Assembly: GCA_947476485.1 (NCBI GenBank)
Contig: CANJQU010000004.1
Location: 1-64,000, forward strand
Reading direction: 5' to 3'
Source of the DNA: Chitinophagaceae bacterium
Lineage (GTDB): Bacteria; Bacteroidota; Bacteroidia; Chitinophagales; Chitinophagaceae
DNA length: 64,000 bases
Shown here one piece after another: positions 7,650-16,725 of the stretch (the first letter of the stretch is position 1; every line of letters starts with the position of its first letter). Below the pieces are notes generated by a model. It had not been told where the DNA came from. It did not search any database and saw only the letters and a program-made list of their open reading frames with translations. The position numbers and the translations under genes were made by a program.

Positions 7650-7657
7650 TATCTTTG
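7650..7657 (+). promoter_or_regulatory. -7 box (TAtcTTTG) of the ABC transporter
   Basis: Exact TAnnTTTG match, 6 bases before the ATG at 7664, so the transcript leader would be very short or absent. No clear -33 element. Confidence 0.5.
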
Positions 7658-7663
7658 CGCCCT

Positions 7664-9415
7664 ATGAAGAACCTCGGTTCGCTGAATAAATATTTTGTTA
7701 AGTACAAATGGCGTTTATTGCTGGGGTTGTTGTTTGTCGCCATATCCAGCAAGTTTGCTGAAATGCCGGGTAGTGTGGTGAGAGATATCCTTGACCATGT
7801 GCAGCAGCGGCTTAAAAACAAAGTTCCGGGTGCTGACAATTCAGAGATCATTTCCTATGTAGTCATGGGCGGCCTTACTTTACTTGGGCTGGCCCTGCTT
7901 CGCGGCTTCTTTATGTTCATGATGCGGCAAACGATCATTGTGATGTCGCGGCATATAGAGTACGACCAGAAGAACGAGATATACAACCACTACCAGTCGC
8001 TCAATACTCACTTTTACAAAACACATTTCACCGGCGACCTGATGAACCGTATCTCGGAGGATGTTTCACGCGTGCGTATGTACACAGGTCCGTCTGTTAT
8101 GTATTTCACTTCTGTGGTTTTCCTGGCTTTGTTTTGTATAATAGATATGCTGCGGGTAAACGTGATGCTGACCGTATGTGTGGTTGCGCCACTGCCACTG
8201 CTTGCGTTCTCTATTTATTATGTGAACAGGGTCATTTTTAAGAAGAGTGGCAAGATAGGGGCGCAGCTATCACTGCTTACTACCACCGCGCAAGAGTCGT
8301 ATTCCGGCATCAGGGTGGTAAAGTCATTCGTCCAGGAAAAAAACATGATGCGCTTTTTCGAGACGAATTCCGAAGCATACCGCCAAAGCACCATCAATCT
8401 CTCGTTGACCGAGGCGGTATACTTCCCGGCAATGAACTTATTCATCGGTCTAAGTATGATCGGTACAATATTGATAGGGGGCTACTTTGCTATTAAGGGG
8501 CAAATAACAACGGGCAACATTGCCGAGTTCGTCATTTACATCAACATACTTATGTTCCCGATTTCCAGCATTGGTATGGTGGCCAGTATGAGCCAGCGAG
8601 CCGGCGCTTCGCAGAAGAGGATAGATGAATTCCTGCATACCGAACCTGAGATAAAAACACCTTCGAATGCCGTGACAAAAATCCCGCAGGGAGCTGTGTC
8701 TTTCAATGATATTACCTTCACTTATCCGCATACCGGAATAACTGCATTGCAACGTTTCTCGCTTGATGTAAGGCCAGGACAGAAAGTTGCTATTATTGGA
8801 AAGACCGGCTCCGGCAAAACTACAATTGCACAACTGCTATTGCGCATGTATGACACCAGTGGGGGTGAGTTGTTGCTGGATGGCATGAATATTAAAAACT
8901 ACGACCTGCAACAATTGCGCAAAGGCATCGCTTATGCGCCGCAGGAAGCGTACCTTTTTTCCGATACCATTTTCAACAACATAAAATTCGGTAAGGACGA
9001 TGCGACTGCGGAGGAAGTAAAGGAAGCCGCGCGCATGGCCGATCTTGATAAAGACATCAGTTCTTTTCCCGGTGGATATGAGACAATGATAGGGGAGCGG
9101 GGAGTAATGCTATCGGGTGGGCAGAAGCAACGTATGGTGCTTGCAAGGGCAATACTCAAGAACAGTAACATCCTGCTGCTTGATGAGTGTCTTTCTGCTG
9201 TGGACACACAAACGGAAAAGAACATTTTGGCCAATCTGCAGGATTTTTTGAAGGGCAAAACAACATTTGTCATCACTCACCGCATCTTCACCAGTTGGAC
9301 ATTCGACCAGATAATCATCCTGGATGGCGGCGCTGTAGCAGAGCAAGGGACTCATGAAGAGCTGATGGCCCTCAATGGCCGGTATGCAAAACTCTACAGG
9401 CACCAGACGGGATAA
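7664..9415 (+). CDS. MsbA-type ABC transporter, fused permease and ATPase
   Basis: 583 residues; start ATG at 7664 chosen because it follows the -7 box. The N-terminal ~320 residues form a six-helix exporter membrane domain. The ATPase domain shows Walker A GKTGSGKTT, signature LSGGQKQR and Walker B ILLLDE followed by CLSAVD (a variant of the usual ATSALD), then the switch His in ITHR. Half-transporters of this type act as homodimers in the inner membrane and flip lipids or export small hydrophobic compounds. The substrate cannot be read. It converges on rsmI, 26 bases away. Confidence 0.93.
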   Translation: MKNLGSLNKYFVKYKWRLLLGLLFVAISSKFAEMPGSVVRDILDHVQQRLKNKVPGADNSEIISYVVMGGLTLLGLALLRGFFMFMMRQTIIVMSRHIEYDQKNEIYNHYQSLNTHFYKTHFTGDLMNRISEDVSRVRMYTGPSVMYFTSVVFLALFCIIDMLRVNVMLTVCVVAPLPLLAFSIYYVNRVIFKKSGKIGAQLSLLTTTAQESYSGIRVVKSFVQEKNMMRFFETNSEAYRQSTINLSLTEAVYFPAMNLFIGLSMIGTILIGGYFAIKGQITTGNIAEFVIYINILMFPISSIGMVASMSQRAGASQKRIDEFLHTEPEIKTPSNAVTKIPQGAVSFNDITFTYPHTGITALQRFSLDVRPGQKVAIIGKTGSGKTTIAQLLLRMYDTSGGELLLDGMNIKNYDLQQLRKGIAYAPQEAYLFSDTIFNNIKFGKDDATAEEVKEAARMADLDKDISSFPGGYETMIGERGVMLSGGQKQRMVLARAILKNSNILLLDECLSAVDTQTEKNILANLQDFLKGKTTFVITHRIFTSWTFDQIIILDGGAVAEQGTHEELMALNGRYAKLYRHQTG

Positions 9416-9441
9416 AATCTCGATGGGCTTCCGGTCTTAGG

Positions 9442-10143
9442 CTAGTCCTCTTCCCGGTCTCTTTTGCCCTTAGGTGCATCCTTTCCCTCTATCACGATCA
9501 CGATCTCGCCCTTAGGTGCGTGCTGCTCATAATGCACAGCTAATGCTGCAAGTGTGTTGTTATTCGTTTCCTCGAACATTTTCGTAAGTTCACGGCAGAC
9601 TGCTGCCCGTCGTTCGGCGCCAAAGTAAGTCGCTAGTTCATTTAATGATTTTACCAGCCGGTGAGGGGATTCGTAAAGTATCACAGTTCGCTCTTCTTCT
9701 GCCAGTATCTTCAGCATGGTCTGGCGGCCTTTTTTAAGCGGCAGGAAGCCCTCAAAAACGAATCGGTTTGATGGTATGCCTGATTGCACAAGCGCGGGCA
9801 CAAACGCTGTTGCACCGGGCAGGCATTCTACCTTTATGTTTTGACGGATGCATTCTCTCACCAATAAAAATCCGGGATCAGAAATACCTGGAGTACCCGC
9901 ATCAGTTATCAGAGCAAAGCTTTTGCCGGCAGCAAGTTGTTCTATAAGGTGTGGCAATACCTTGTGCTCATTGTGAGCATGGTAGGGTGTGAGCGGTTTT
10001 TGTATGTTGTAATGCCGCATTAATACGCTGCTCGTACGCGTGTCTTCGCACAATACCACATCCACCTGCTTCAGGATCTCTACAGCCCGGTAGGTGATGT
10101 CTCCAAGATTGCCGATCGGCGAGGGTATTAAATACAAGCGCAT
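9442..10143 (-). CDS. rsmI: 16S rRNA (cytidine-1402 2'-O)-methyltransferase
   Basis: 233 residues, a full-length SAM-dependent tetrapyrrole-methylase-fold enzyme. Diagnostic segments are IPSPIGNLGDITYRA at 5-19, LCEDTRTS, LITDAGTPGISDPG and LPGATAFVPAL. It methylates the 2'-O of C1402 at the ribosomal P site. The C-terminal tail is short and basic. It is transcribed away from purS across a gap of low-complexity AAATTCC repeats. Confidence 0.96.
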   Translation of the reverse strand: MRLYLIPSPIGNLGDITYRAVEILKQVDVVLCEDTRTSSVLMRHYNIQKPLTPYHAHNEHKVLPHLIEQLAAGKSFALITDAGTPGISDPGFLLVRECIRQNIKVECLPGATAFVPALVQSGIPSNRFVFEGFLPLKKGRQTMLKILAEEERTVILYESPHRLVKSLNELATYFGAERRAAVCRELTKMFEETNNNTLAALAVHYEQHAPKGEIVIVIEGKDAPKGKRDREED

Positions 10144-10149
10144 TTAAGT

Positions 10150-10256
10150 AATGTGCAAATTTGAAAATGTGCAAATTTGGAAATTTGAAAATGTAAAAGA
10201 ATCAGGAAGGAGCAACAATCCAAATTCCAAAGGACAAATTCCAAATTCCAATAAAA
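10150..10256. repeat. AAATTTGAAAATGTGC / AAATTCCAA low-complexity repeats
   Basis: Several short direct repeats fill the rsmI-purS gap: 'gtgcaaatttgaaaat' units followed by 'caaattccaaattccaa' units. A related tract, inverted, lies at 45885-46015. Confidence 0.6.
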
Positions 10257-10508
10257 CTATCCCTCCGCCAGCGTAACGTCAAACGCCTCCATCACCTGGT
10301 TGGCAAGCAATTTCTTGCAGGCCTCACGTGCCATTTTTTCGGCATCATCTTTCGATGCTGCTTCCAGTTGCAGCGTTATATGTTTGCCTATGCGAACTTC
10401 ATTTATGTTGGTCAGTCCCAGGTTGTGCAGGCTATTGTTTACGGCCTTGCCCTGTGGGTCCAGCAATTCTTTCAGCGGCATTACATTGATGTGCGCGGTG
10501 TATTTCAT
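10257..10508 (-). CDS. purS: Phosphoribosylformylglycinamidine synthase subunit PurS
   Basis: 83 residues from the ATG at 10508; the open frame extends upstream but matches PurS only from MKYTAHINVMPLKELLDPQG. The segments LDPQGKAV and NEVRIGKHITL are typical. PurS is the small structural subunit that bridges PurL and PurQ in the fourth step of purine synthesis. purL and purQ are not in the window. It starts 22 bases after the stop of pssA on the same strand and is probably co-transcribed. Confidence 0.93.
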   Translation of the reverse strand: MKYTAHINVMPLKELLDPQGKAVNNSLHNLGLTNINEVRIGKHITLQLEAASKDDAEKMAREACKKLLANQVMEAFDVTLAEG

Positions 10509-10530
10509 ACAATTCAAAAGTTTTATGCTA

Positions 10531-11322
10531 TTAATTTTCAGTACTTGTTTCGGGCTGTTTGTAAACAAGAGACAGCACCACATAAACGATAAACGCAAGC
10601 GGTATTGCTGCAACACTTAAAAAAGGTACAGCAATACATCCCACTATCAGTACCACAAGTTGCGGCCACATGGTAGCTATACTCCACTTTGATGGTATCA
10701 TCTTAATGAATTTTACGCCGGACACCATCAGCCAGCAAAGAAGTGCGATGATAATATACAGCGCCCATTTATACTGGAAATAAATGGAAAGGCCATGAGG
10801 GTTGTACCACAGGATCAGCGGGAACGAGCCAACAAATATCCCCACAGCGGGTACGGGCATACCTACAAAGTAATTCTTCTGCTTGTCGCTGGTGATATTG
10901 AACTTTGCAAGTCTCAGGGCGGCGAAGCACGCAATAAGAAACGCTGGGGCCATACCTATCATACTAACGTCGAAAGCCCCTTTCGTTTCACCCATTATTG
11001 CGTCCCACAGCAACTTGAACATTATAACAGAAGGCGCTACTCCAAATGATACTATATCTGCCAGCGAATCGAGATCTTTACCTATAGGAGAAAAAACATT
11101 GAGCGCCCGTGCTATCATGCCATCCAGCATATCGCATATCGCGGCTATGCCGATAAATATGCTGCCGAGATACATTTGTTCTGCGTTAAGTGTCCAGTGC
11201 ACGTAGGACATGCCTCCCTGGTGGTCTACGCTGGTATAAGGCTGTGCAGTAAGTATGTATGCTATTGCAATGCAGCCGCAAAATAAATTGGCCAGCGTCA
11301 GCAGGTTTGGCAAATGCTTCAT
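10531..11322 (-). CDS. pssA: CDP-diacylglycerol-serine O-phosphatidyltransferase
   Basis: 263 residues, integral membrane. The CDP-alcohol phosphotransferase signature DG-x2-AR-x8-G-x3-D-x3-D is complete (DGMIARALNVFSPIGKDLD and the following Asp), followed by IVSFGVAPS typical of the type II serine enzyme. About eight hydrophobic segments follow the family's topology. It makes phosphatidylserine, the precursor of phosphatidylethanolamine, in the inner membrane. It is upstream of purS in one transcription unit. Confidence 0.95.
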   Translation of the reverse strand: MKHLPNLLTLANLFCGCIAIAYILTAQPYTSVDHQGGMSYVHWTLNAEQMYLGSIFIGIAAICDMLDGMIARALNVFSPIGKDLDSLADIVSFGVAPSVIMFKLLWDAIMGETKGAFDVSMIGMAPAFLIACFAALRLAKFNITSDKQKNYFVGMPVPAVGIFVGSFPLILWYNPHGLSIYFQYKWALYIIIALLCWLMVSGVKFIKMIPSKWSIATMWPQLVVLIVGCIAVPFLSVAAIPLAFIVYVVLSLVYKQPETSTEN

Positions 11323-11414
11323 TGTGGCAAAAGTAATGATAATTGGTTAATGGCTCAAGCATTCAATTCTGTTACGTAGCACATATCACGTGTCAACGGT
11401 CTCTTATCACTTAC

Positions 11415-13373
11415 CTAGCGCATCAGGTCCAGGAGCATTGCCTTAGCCCGCTCATTCCCAGGATGCTTTTTGAGCAGGTGTTCCAGCCTTTTCCGGGCAA
11501 GTTCCGGTTTTTGGTTGCTATGATACCATACTGCAAGGTTTATCAGGTTTTGCTCATAGTCGGGATCCAGCCCATCTGCCCGCATCAGGTAGTCGTAGGC
11601 CATCGTGCTATTTCCTTGCTGCATATAGATGTACCCGAGGTTTGTATTTGCGCTTATATGATTTGGATTTTCACTGACAACGAACTCAAATATTTGCTGC
11701 GCTTCAGGCACACGGTTGAGCGCCAGCAGGCATATGCCATACTTATTTTCGAAATCCAGCGAATATTTCCAAATCTCCGTAGCGCGCTGATACCACGGCA
11801 GTGCCTGCCCGGGTTGTTGCAGCTGGTAATATGCCTCTCCTATGCGGTAAGCGCTCCATGCATCCTTTATCGCTGCCGGCTGCAATTGGGCGGCATAGCC
11901 CACTATTTTCTGATAATCTTTAAGGAGATAGTATACTCTTATGTAGTCGCGATTCTGCTTTTTGGTAGATTCAGCATTGTTTTCCCTGCCCAGGTACATC
12001 AGCGCAGAATCAAGCAGTTCCTTCGACTGTGCATAGCGCTCATAAAACTCAAGAAACCCACGGGCAGTGGTAATAGCATCGGGATGATCATTGTTGAAAC
12101 ACTTCATCCCCAGGAAGGCCGTTATTTTTTTATTTACGGTATCAGCCACTGGTCGCTTGCGGATATAGTGGTCGGTAACGGCCACATGCGGAATATCTAT
12201 ACTGCTGTTGTGCGGCATATGGCAGGCCACGCAGTCATTGTTCTTAGTAGCCCTCACCTGCGCAGACTCTTTACATGGATGTTGCCCACTTGTCGTTCCG
12301 TGGCAGTTTTGGCAGGCAGTTAAATATTGCTCCCTCGGAGTAAACTTTACGCTCACATGCGGGTTGTGGCAGGTAATACAGCTCATCTTGCCCGACTCCA
12401 CGAAGCACCTGCTTTTCTTCATTCGCTCCACATGCGATGCCATGATCATTTTATCCTGCGCACCCTCATACTCAGGCATGAAGACATTCATCACCTCGGA
12501 TAGTTTCATACCGGGATGAAAGTCAAAAAATGTTTTACCGTCATTGAGCACCGTAATACCCTGCAGGTGGCAGCGCTGGCAAACATTGTTCTGCAGTTCG
12601 GTCGATAACCTCCTGGGGTTCACGATCGAGTAGTCAGGACCTTTTGATGTGTCAACCGGAGTGATGTTTTGCCGCTCCAGTACATGTATACTTCCTGGTC
12701 CATGACAGCGCTCACAATCTATGCCGGTTTTTAGCAGTGTGTACTTATTCTCGCTATTGCTCACAAATTCCGGGTAGCCATTATGGCAACTCATGCACTC
12801 TATTTGTATCAGCCGCTGAAAGCGTGTACTGGCGCCTTTTTCAAAACCAGGCGCCAGGTCCCATCTGTGCTTTTGCGTGTAAAAGGTAATAGGGGCCTGG
12901 AATAGATAACCGTTCGTGCTGAAGATATGCGAATTGGTGTGCTGTCCCGATCCTACAACATAATCAACCCGCTGAATGCGCTTGTGCACGGTATCACCAT
13001 CTGTCACACGGAACTCCATGATATAAAACGAGTCATTGGTCCAGTAAGGCTTGTAGTAAAAATCAAGCGATGAGTCATAAACCAGCGCATGAGCCGGCGA
13101 AAAGTCAGCGGCAGATTTTTCCTTCGTTGCAAACCCGAAGGAATGCCCCATACCCGTCTGAATGAACGACTGGTAAATAGGTTCATGGCAACCACGGCAT
13201 GTTTGCATGCCTACATAGTGGGCCGATGTATCATAGACATTCTTCCACTTTGAAGTTTCCTGCGGTGTGCCGTCCTCGTTTTTCGCAGCCGGACTATTGC
13301 AGAAAAATACCGGCAGTGTTACCGCGAATAGGGCGAGCGTGAGTAATATTTTGCGGAGCAGGTGGGACGGCAT
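11415..13373 (-). CDS. Seven-haem c-type cytochrome with C-terminal TPR domain
   Basis: 652 residues. An N-terminal hydrophobic segment (8-27) exports it to the periplasm; CNSP follows, but the preceding residues are a poor lipobox. Seven CxxCH sites are visible, starting at C59, C193, C220, C265, C332, C354 and C381 (CRGCH, CMSCH, CERCH, CQRCH, CITCH, CQNCH, CVACH). Several free His residues could be distal ligands. Residues ~430-640 are helical tetratricopeptide repeats (AYYQLQQPGQALPWYQRA, GYIYMQQGNSTMAYDYLM). The haem part resembles the cytochrome c554/multihaem family; electron donor and acceptor are unknown. No cytochrome maturation genes are adjacent. Confidence 0.88.
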   Translation of the reverse strand: MPSHLLRKILLTLALFAVTLPVFFCNSPAAKNEDGTPQETSKWKNVYDTSAHYVGMQTCRGCHEPIYQSFIQTGMGHSFGFATKEKSAADFSPAHALVYDSSLDFYYKPYWTNDSFYIMEFRVTDGDTVHKRIQRVDYVVGSGQHTNSHIFSTNGYLFQAPITFYTQKHRWDLAPGFEKGASTRFQRLIQIECMSCHNGYPEFVSNSENKYTLLKTGIDCERCHGPGSIHVLERQNITPVDTSKGPDYSIVNPRRLSTELQNNVCQRCHLQGITVLNDGKTFFDFHPGMKLSEVMNVFMPEYEGAQDKMIMASHVERMKKSRCFVESGKMSCITCHNPHVSVKFTPREQYLTACQNCHGTTSGQHPCKESAQVRATKNNDCVACHMPHNSSIDIPHVAVTDHYIRKRPVADTVNKKITAFLGMKCFNNDHPDAITTARGFLEFYERYAQSKELLDSALMYLGRENNAESTKKQNRDYIRVYYLLKDYQKIVGYAAQLQPAAIKDAWSAYRIGEAYYQLQQPGQALPWYQRATEIWKYSLDFENKYGICLLALNRVPEAQQIFEFVVSENPNHISANTNLGYIYMQQGNSTMAYDYLMRADGLDPDYEQNLINLAVWYHSNQKPELARKRLEHLLKKHPGNERAKAMLLDLMR

Positions 13374-13429
13374 TTGGCTTCAAAAATAGGAAATGATTTG
13401 GGGTTTAACGGCCCGTCGCTTTGGCATAC

Positions 13430-13849
13430 TTATTCGGATCTATCAAAGAAGGTTTTCAGAAAATCACCGGGAGTTAGAATAGGTATGCTGTGAAAAGGAT
13501 GCAAAATCAATAGATCCGCGTCTCCAGTCACAATACAATTTGCTTTTGCCGTCAGGGCTAATTCAAGGAACTTATTATCCCTGGGGTCTCTACATGCATT
13601 TATTTTTATAAAAACCTCAATTGCAAAACCTTTTTTCTCAAACGATGCAATCTCTTTTATTCGTTCATCAATTGAGACATATTTATCAAACTTTGGACGG
13701 GTTAACACATCCACAAATTCGCTCAAGGTTTCTTTTGAATACAATAAAATACCTGTTTCCAAAGCCTTAATGTATGCCTTACGGGACACAGACTCAGGCA
13801 AAAGATTGGAGCTGACGATGCTATTTGTGTCGAAAACATATTTAATCAT
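13430..13849 (-). CDS. PIN-domain toxin (PIN_3 family)
   Basis: 139 residues from the ATG at 13849 (MIKYVFDTN). Conserved PIN acids are in VFDTN, in the central SKETLSEF, in CRDPRDNKFLELA and in VTGDADLL, a complete set for an Mg-dependent ribonuclease of the 'putative toxin-antitoxin component, PIN family' group. Unlike the copy at 3140 it is intact. It overlaps its antitoxin by 8 bases (ATGATTAA), indicating translational coupling. Confidence 0.88.
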   Translation of the reverse strand: MIKYVFDTNSIVSSNLLPESVSRKAYIKALETGILLYSKETLSEFVDVLTRPKFDKYVSIDERIKEIASFEKKGFAIEVFIKINACRDPRDNKFLELALTAKANCIVTGDADLLILHPFHSIPILTPGDFLKTFFDRSE

Positions 13850-14072
13850 CGGTGCGCAATAGTTCGGCAAGAATTTCAGGAGTAAGTCCGTTTGATTCCG
13901 CTTTGCGTCCTACTTCATCAAGAAATTTCTTGTAATTATCCAAATCCGAATCATTGACCATTTTCTTTAGTAAAAGACTTATCGTAAGGTTGAAGTTTTT
14001 TCTACTTTCCGGGCTGAAGTTCCGGTATCCTTTTCCGGTTGCATCATCAACCTCCAACACAATTCTTTCCAT
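13842..14072 (-). CDS. Antitoxin of the PIN toxin pair
   Basis: 76 residues. The N-terminus reads MERIVLEVDDATGKGYRNFS, then SPESRKNFNLTISLLLKKM, a helix-turn-like segment typical of small DNA-binding antitoxins paired with PIN_3 toxins. The last codons overlap the toxin start. Family assigned by position and length. Confidence 0.75.
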   Translation of the reverse strand: MERIVLEVDDATGKGYRNFSPESRKNFNLTISLLLKKMVNDSDLDNYKKFLDEVGRKAESNGLTPEILAELLRTDD

Positions 14073-14123
14073 TGTTCGTGTTTTTTGTCACTTATAAAAT
14101 TACGAAAAATCATTTTACCATTC

Positions 14124-15401
14124 TTACTCAAACATCGCCAATGTATAGTTAGACTTTCCTTTTTGCACCAGCATGTATTTCCCATTCAGCAAATGCTCTT
14201 CAGTTATCTTAAAATCGAGTGCACTCACTTTTTCTTTGTTGATGCTTACGCCGCCATTTTGCAGCATTTTTTTAGCTTCGCCTTTCGACGCAAAAACGCC
14301 GCTGTCTGCAAGGAAACTGATGAGGTCAAGCCCATCGGCCAATGCCGTTTTTGATCCTGTAACCTGCGGCACTCCGTCCATTACCTCAAGCAATTGTGCT
14401 TCATTCAAACTGCGTAAGGTGCCCACTGAGGCCTGACCGAACAATATCTCCGATGCCTGTTTTGCGAAGGCAAGGTCTTCCTCGCTATGCACGAGTATGG
14501 TCATCTCATCGGCGATGGCTTTTTGCAGTTTGCGCTGGTGCGGCGCTGTTTCGTGTTCTGCTATAAGCGCTTTTACTTCTGCCACCGGTTTAAAGGAGAA
14601 AACCAGCGCCATTTTAGCGGCATCAGCATCGGGCAGCTTCAACCAAAACTGGTAGAACAAATAGGGTGACGTCCTGTTTCTGTCCAGCCACACATTGCCG
14701 CTTTCCGACTTCCCGAATTTGCTGCCGTCGCTCTTGGTGATGAGTGTGCAGGTGAATGCAAAGGCATCCGGTCCTCCTTTTCGGCGTATCAGTTCTGTAC
14801 CTGTAACTATATTACCCCATTGGTCTGCTCCACCCATTTGCAGGCGCACATTATTGTTTGTACAAAGGTGGTAAAAGTCAAAACCTTGAATCAACTGGTA
14901 AGTAAATTCTGTAAACGACATACCTGTTTCCAGCCGCTTCTGCACAGAATCCTTAGCGAGCATATAGTTGATAGAGATGTGCTTTCCGGCATCCCGTATA
15001 AAATCAAGAAATGAAATATCCTTGAACCAGTCATAGTTATTCACCATCATCGCACCATTAGCCGATGTATTGCTGAAGTCAAGAAAGTGCTCCAGTTGTT
15101 TACGTATCCCGTCACAATTTTTGCGAATGATCTCTACATCAAGCAGGTTACGCTCCTGCGATTTGCCGGACGGGTCGCCGATCATACCGGTTGCGCCACC
15201 CACCAGCGCATATGGTTTGTGCCCCGCACGCTGTAGCCGCATAAGAAGGGTTATGGGCAGCAGGCTGCCCACATGCAGGCTATCGGCAGTAGGGTCAAAG
15301 CCTATGTAGCCTGCTGTCATTTCTTTCATCAGTTGCTCCTCCGTTCCCGGCATTATGTCCTGGATGAGGTTCCTTTCTCTCAGTTCTGCTATTAAATTCA
15401 T
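14124..15401 (-). CDS. tyrS: Tyrosine-tRNA ligase
   Basis: 425 residues from the ATG at 15401 (MNLIAELRERNLIQD); the 11 extra upstream residues do not belong to the family. The class I signatures are LHVGSLLPI (HIGH-like) and KFGKSESG (KMSKS-like); GGADQWGN is the tyrosine/adenylate region. The C-terminal ~70 residues form an S4 RNA-binding domain (GVFASKGEAKKMLQNGGVSI). It attaches tyrosine to tRNA-Tyr. Confidence 0.97.
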   Translation of the reverse strand: MNLIAELRERNLIQDIMPGTEEQLMKEMTAGYIGFDPTADSLHVGSLLPITLLMRLQRAGHKPYALVGGATGMIGDPSGKSQERNLLDVEIIRKNCDGIRKQLEHFLDFSNTSANGAMMVNNYDWFKDISFLDFIRDAGKHISINYMLAKDSVQKRLETGMSFTEFTYQLIQGFDFYHLCTNNNVRLQMGGADQWGNIVTGTELIRRKGGPDAFAFTCTLITKSDGSKFGKSESGNVWLDRNRTSPYLFYQFWLKLPDADAAKMALVFSFKPVAEVKALIAEHETAPHQRKLQKAIADEMTILVHSEEDLAFAKQASEILFGQASVGTLRSLNEAQLLEVMDGVPQVTGSKTALADGLDLISFLADSGVFASKGEAKKMLQNGGVSINKEKVSALDFKITEEHLLNGKYMLVQKGKSNYTLAMFE

Positions 15402-15605
15402 CAAAATGTAGTTATGAAGCGGCAAAAATAACATTTACGCTTATTGAATTGAGATATAATTTCATTCGCGTAGTCTTGATGAATTACAAATAATATTAAT
15501 TTCGGCTTCGCCAGATTAATTTGATTTGTGATTTGTTTTATTATTCCGAATTTTGTTTCTATCTTTCGGTATTACTTTCGATACTACTTAACAAAAATTT
15601 AAGCG

Positions 15606-16493
15606 TTGAAACGATTATTACTATCCTTAGCTCTGTTTCTGCCATTCTGCTCACAGGCACAATCTGTTGATTTCAGTCACATAGGTGCAATGGAACATCA
15701 TGAAATAGGCCTATCCGTAGGCGTTGCAAACTATTATGGTGATCTTCAGCCAAAGGTGTTCGCTAACTATGGCTACCAGCCAATGGCAGGCATCATGTAC
15801 AAGTATTTCATGAGTCCACGTATCGGGTTGAGATTTGGTGCTTCATACACCAATCTTTCGGCAGCAGACAGCCTTAGCGTTATCCCGATAAACAAGGCCC
15901 GCAACCTTAGCTTTACTACGCATTTGTTCGAATTCCAGGGTGGCCTCGAATTCAATTTCATACCGATCGAAGTAATGCGCCACAAAGTTTCTCCATACAT
16001 TTTCGGTGGCATTGCGGCATTTTATTTCAATCCCCGTGCGGAAAACCCATCAGGCGATCTGATACATCTGAGGCCGCTGAGCACAGAAGGTCAGGGCTTG
16101 CCCATGTACCCCGACCGCAAGCAATACAGCCTGGTAAATATGGCTTTCCCGTTTGGTGGTGGTTTCAAGTTCTTCATCGGAAGGACGATCATTATCACAC
16201 CTGAAATTGGCTTCCGTTATACCAATACAGACTACATCGATGATGTGAGCAAATCATATGTAAACCTCGATACGCTGCAGGCATACAAAGGCAAGATCGC
16301 GCGGGCTATGTCTTATCGTGGTAATACTGTTGATAAATGGAACGGCGATAATCCTAATTACGGCTTCCAGCGTGGCGATATCAAGTCGAACGACTGGTAT
16401 TGGTATGGAAATATTACGGTTACCATCTTCTTCCGCGCCTTTGGTAATCCAAGGGAGTACATAAAGACAAGGTGCCCCGGTTTCTTCAGGTAA
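15606..16493 (+). CDS. DUF6089 outer-membrane barrel-like protein
   Basis: 295 residues with TTG start at 15606; an in-frame stop just upstream excludes any other start. A clean signal peptide ends at SQAQ (~18). The mature part matches the DUF6089 pattern: HEIGLSVGVANYYGDLQP, GASYTNLS and YIFGGIAAFYFNPRA, with alternating hydrophobic strands and aromatic residues typical of beta-barrels. Family members are surface proteins of unknown role in Bacteroidota. A near-consensus -7 box (TATCTTTC, 15558-15565) precedes it. Confidence 0.85.
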   Translation: MKRLLLSLALFLPFCSQAQSVDFSHIGAMEHHEIGLSVGVANYYGDLQPKVFANYGYQPMAGIMYKYFMSPRIGLRFGASYTNLSAADSLSVIPINKARNLSFTTHLFEFQGGLEFNFIPIEVMRHKVSPYIFGGIAAFYFNPRAENPSGDLIHLRPLSTEGQGLPMYPDRKQYSLVNMAFPFGGGFKFFIGRTIIITPEIGFRYTNTDYIDDVSKSYVNLDTLQAYKGKIARAMSYRGNTVDKWNGDNPNYGFQRGDIKSNDWYWYGNITVTIFFRAFGNPREYIKTRCPGFFR

Positions 16494-16508
16494 ACCGTCC
16501 GGAACGCA

Positions 16509-16540
16509 TAAACCCCCAAACCCCCTGAAGGGGGCTTTGC
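16509..16540 (+). repeat. AACCCCC-type intergenic repeat
   Basis: AACCCCCAAACCCCC, TGA, AGGGGGCTTTGC: palindromic core downstream of the DUF6089 gene, probably a terminator-like hairpin. Confidence 0.65.
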
Positions 16541-16681
16541 TGATGTGCTAAATTTAGCATTACTAACAATATCATCGACACTTACATTTCGATACGGACT
16601 TCGTACTGAAGTTCTGGTCAGGCAATTCGAATGAAATGTTCTTCATAGAAGATTTATGATTTTCATAGGATTTCCAGGAGT

Positions 16682-16706
16682 AGCCCCTTCAGGGGTTTGG
16701 GGTTTT
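16682..16706 (+). repeat. AGCCCC...TTTGGGG repeat abutting the ispG promoter
   Basis: AGCCCCTTCAGGGG then TTTGGGGTTTT, ending 5 bases before the -7 box; the same layout as at 7620-7657. Confidence 0.65.
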
Positions 16707-16711
16707 CCTTC

Positions 16712-16719
16712 TACCTTTG
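16712..16719 (+). promoter_or_regulatory. -7 box (TAccTTTG) of ispG
   Basis: Exact TAnnTTTG match, 6 bases before the ATG at 16726. No clear -33 element at 19-21 bases. Confidence 0.5.
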
Positions 16720-16725
16720 CACACT

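Noticed and set aside
11343-12323. Plus-strand 326-codon frame
   Set aside because: Antisense to the multihaem cytochrome gene, which has seven haem sites and TPRs in the other strand.
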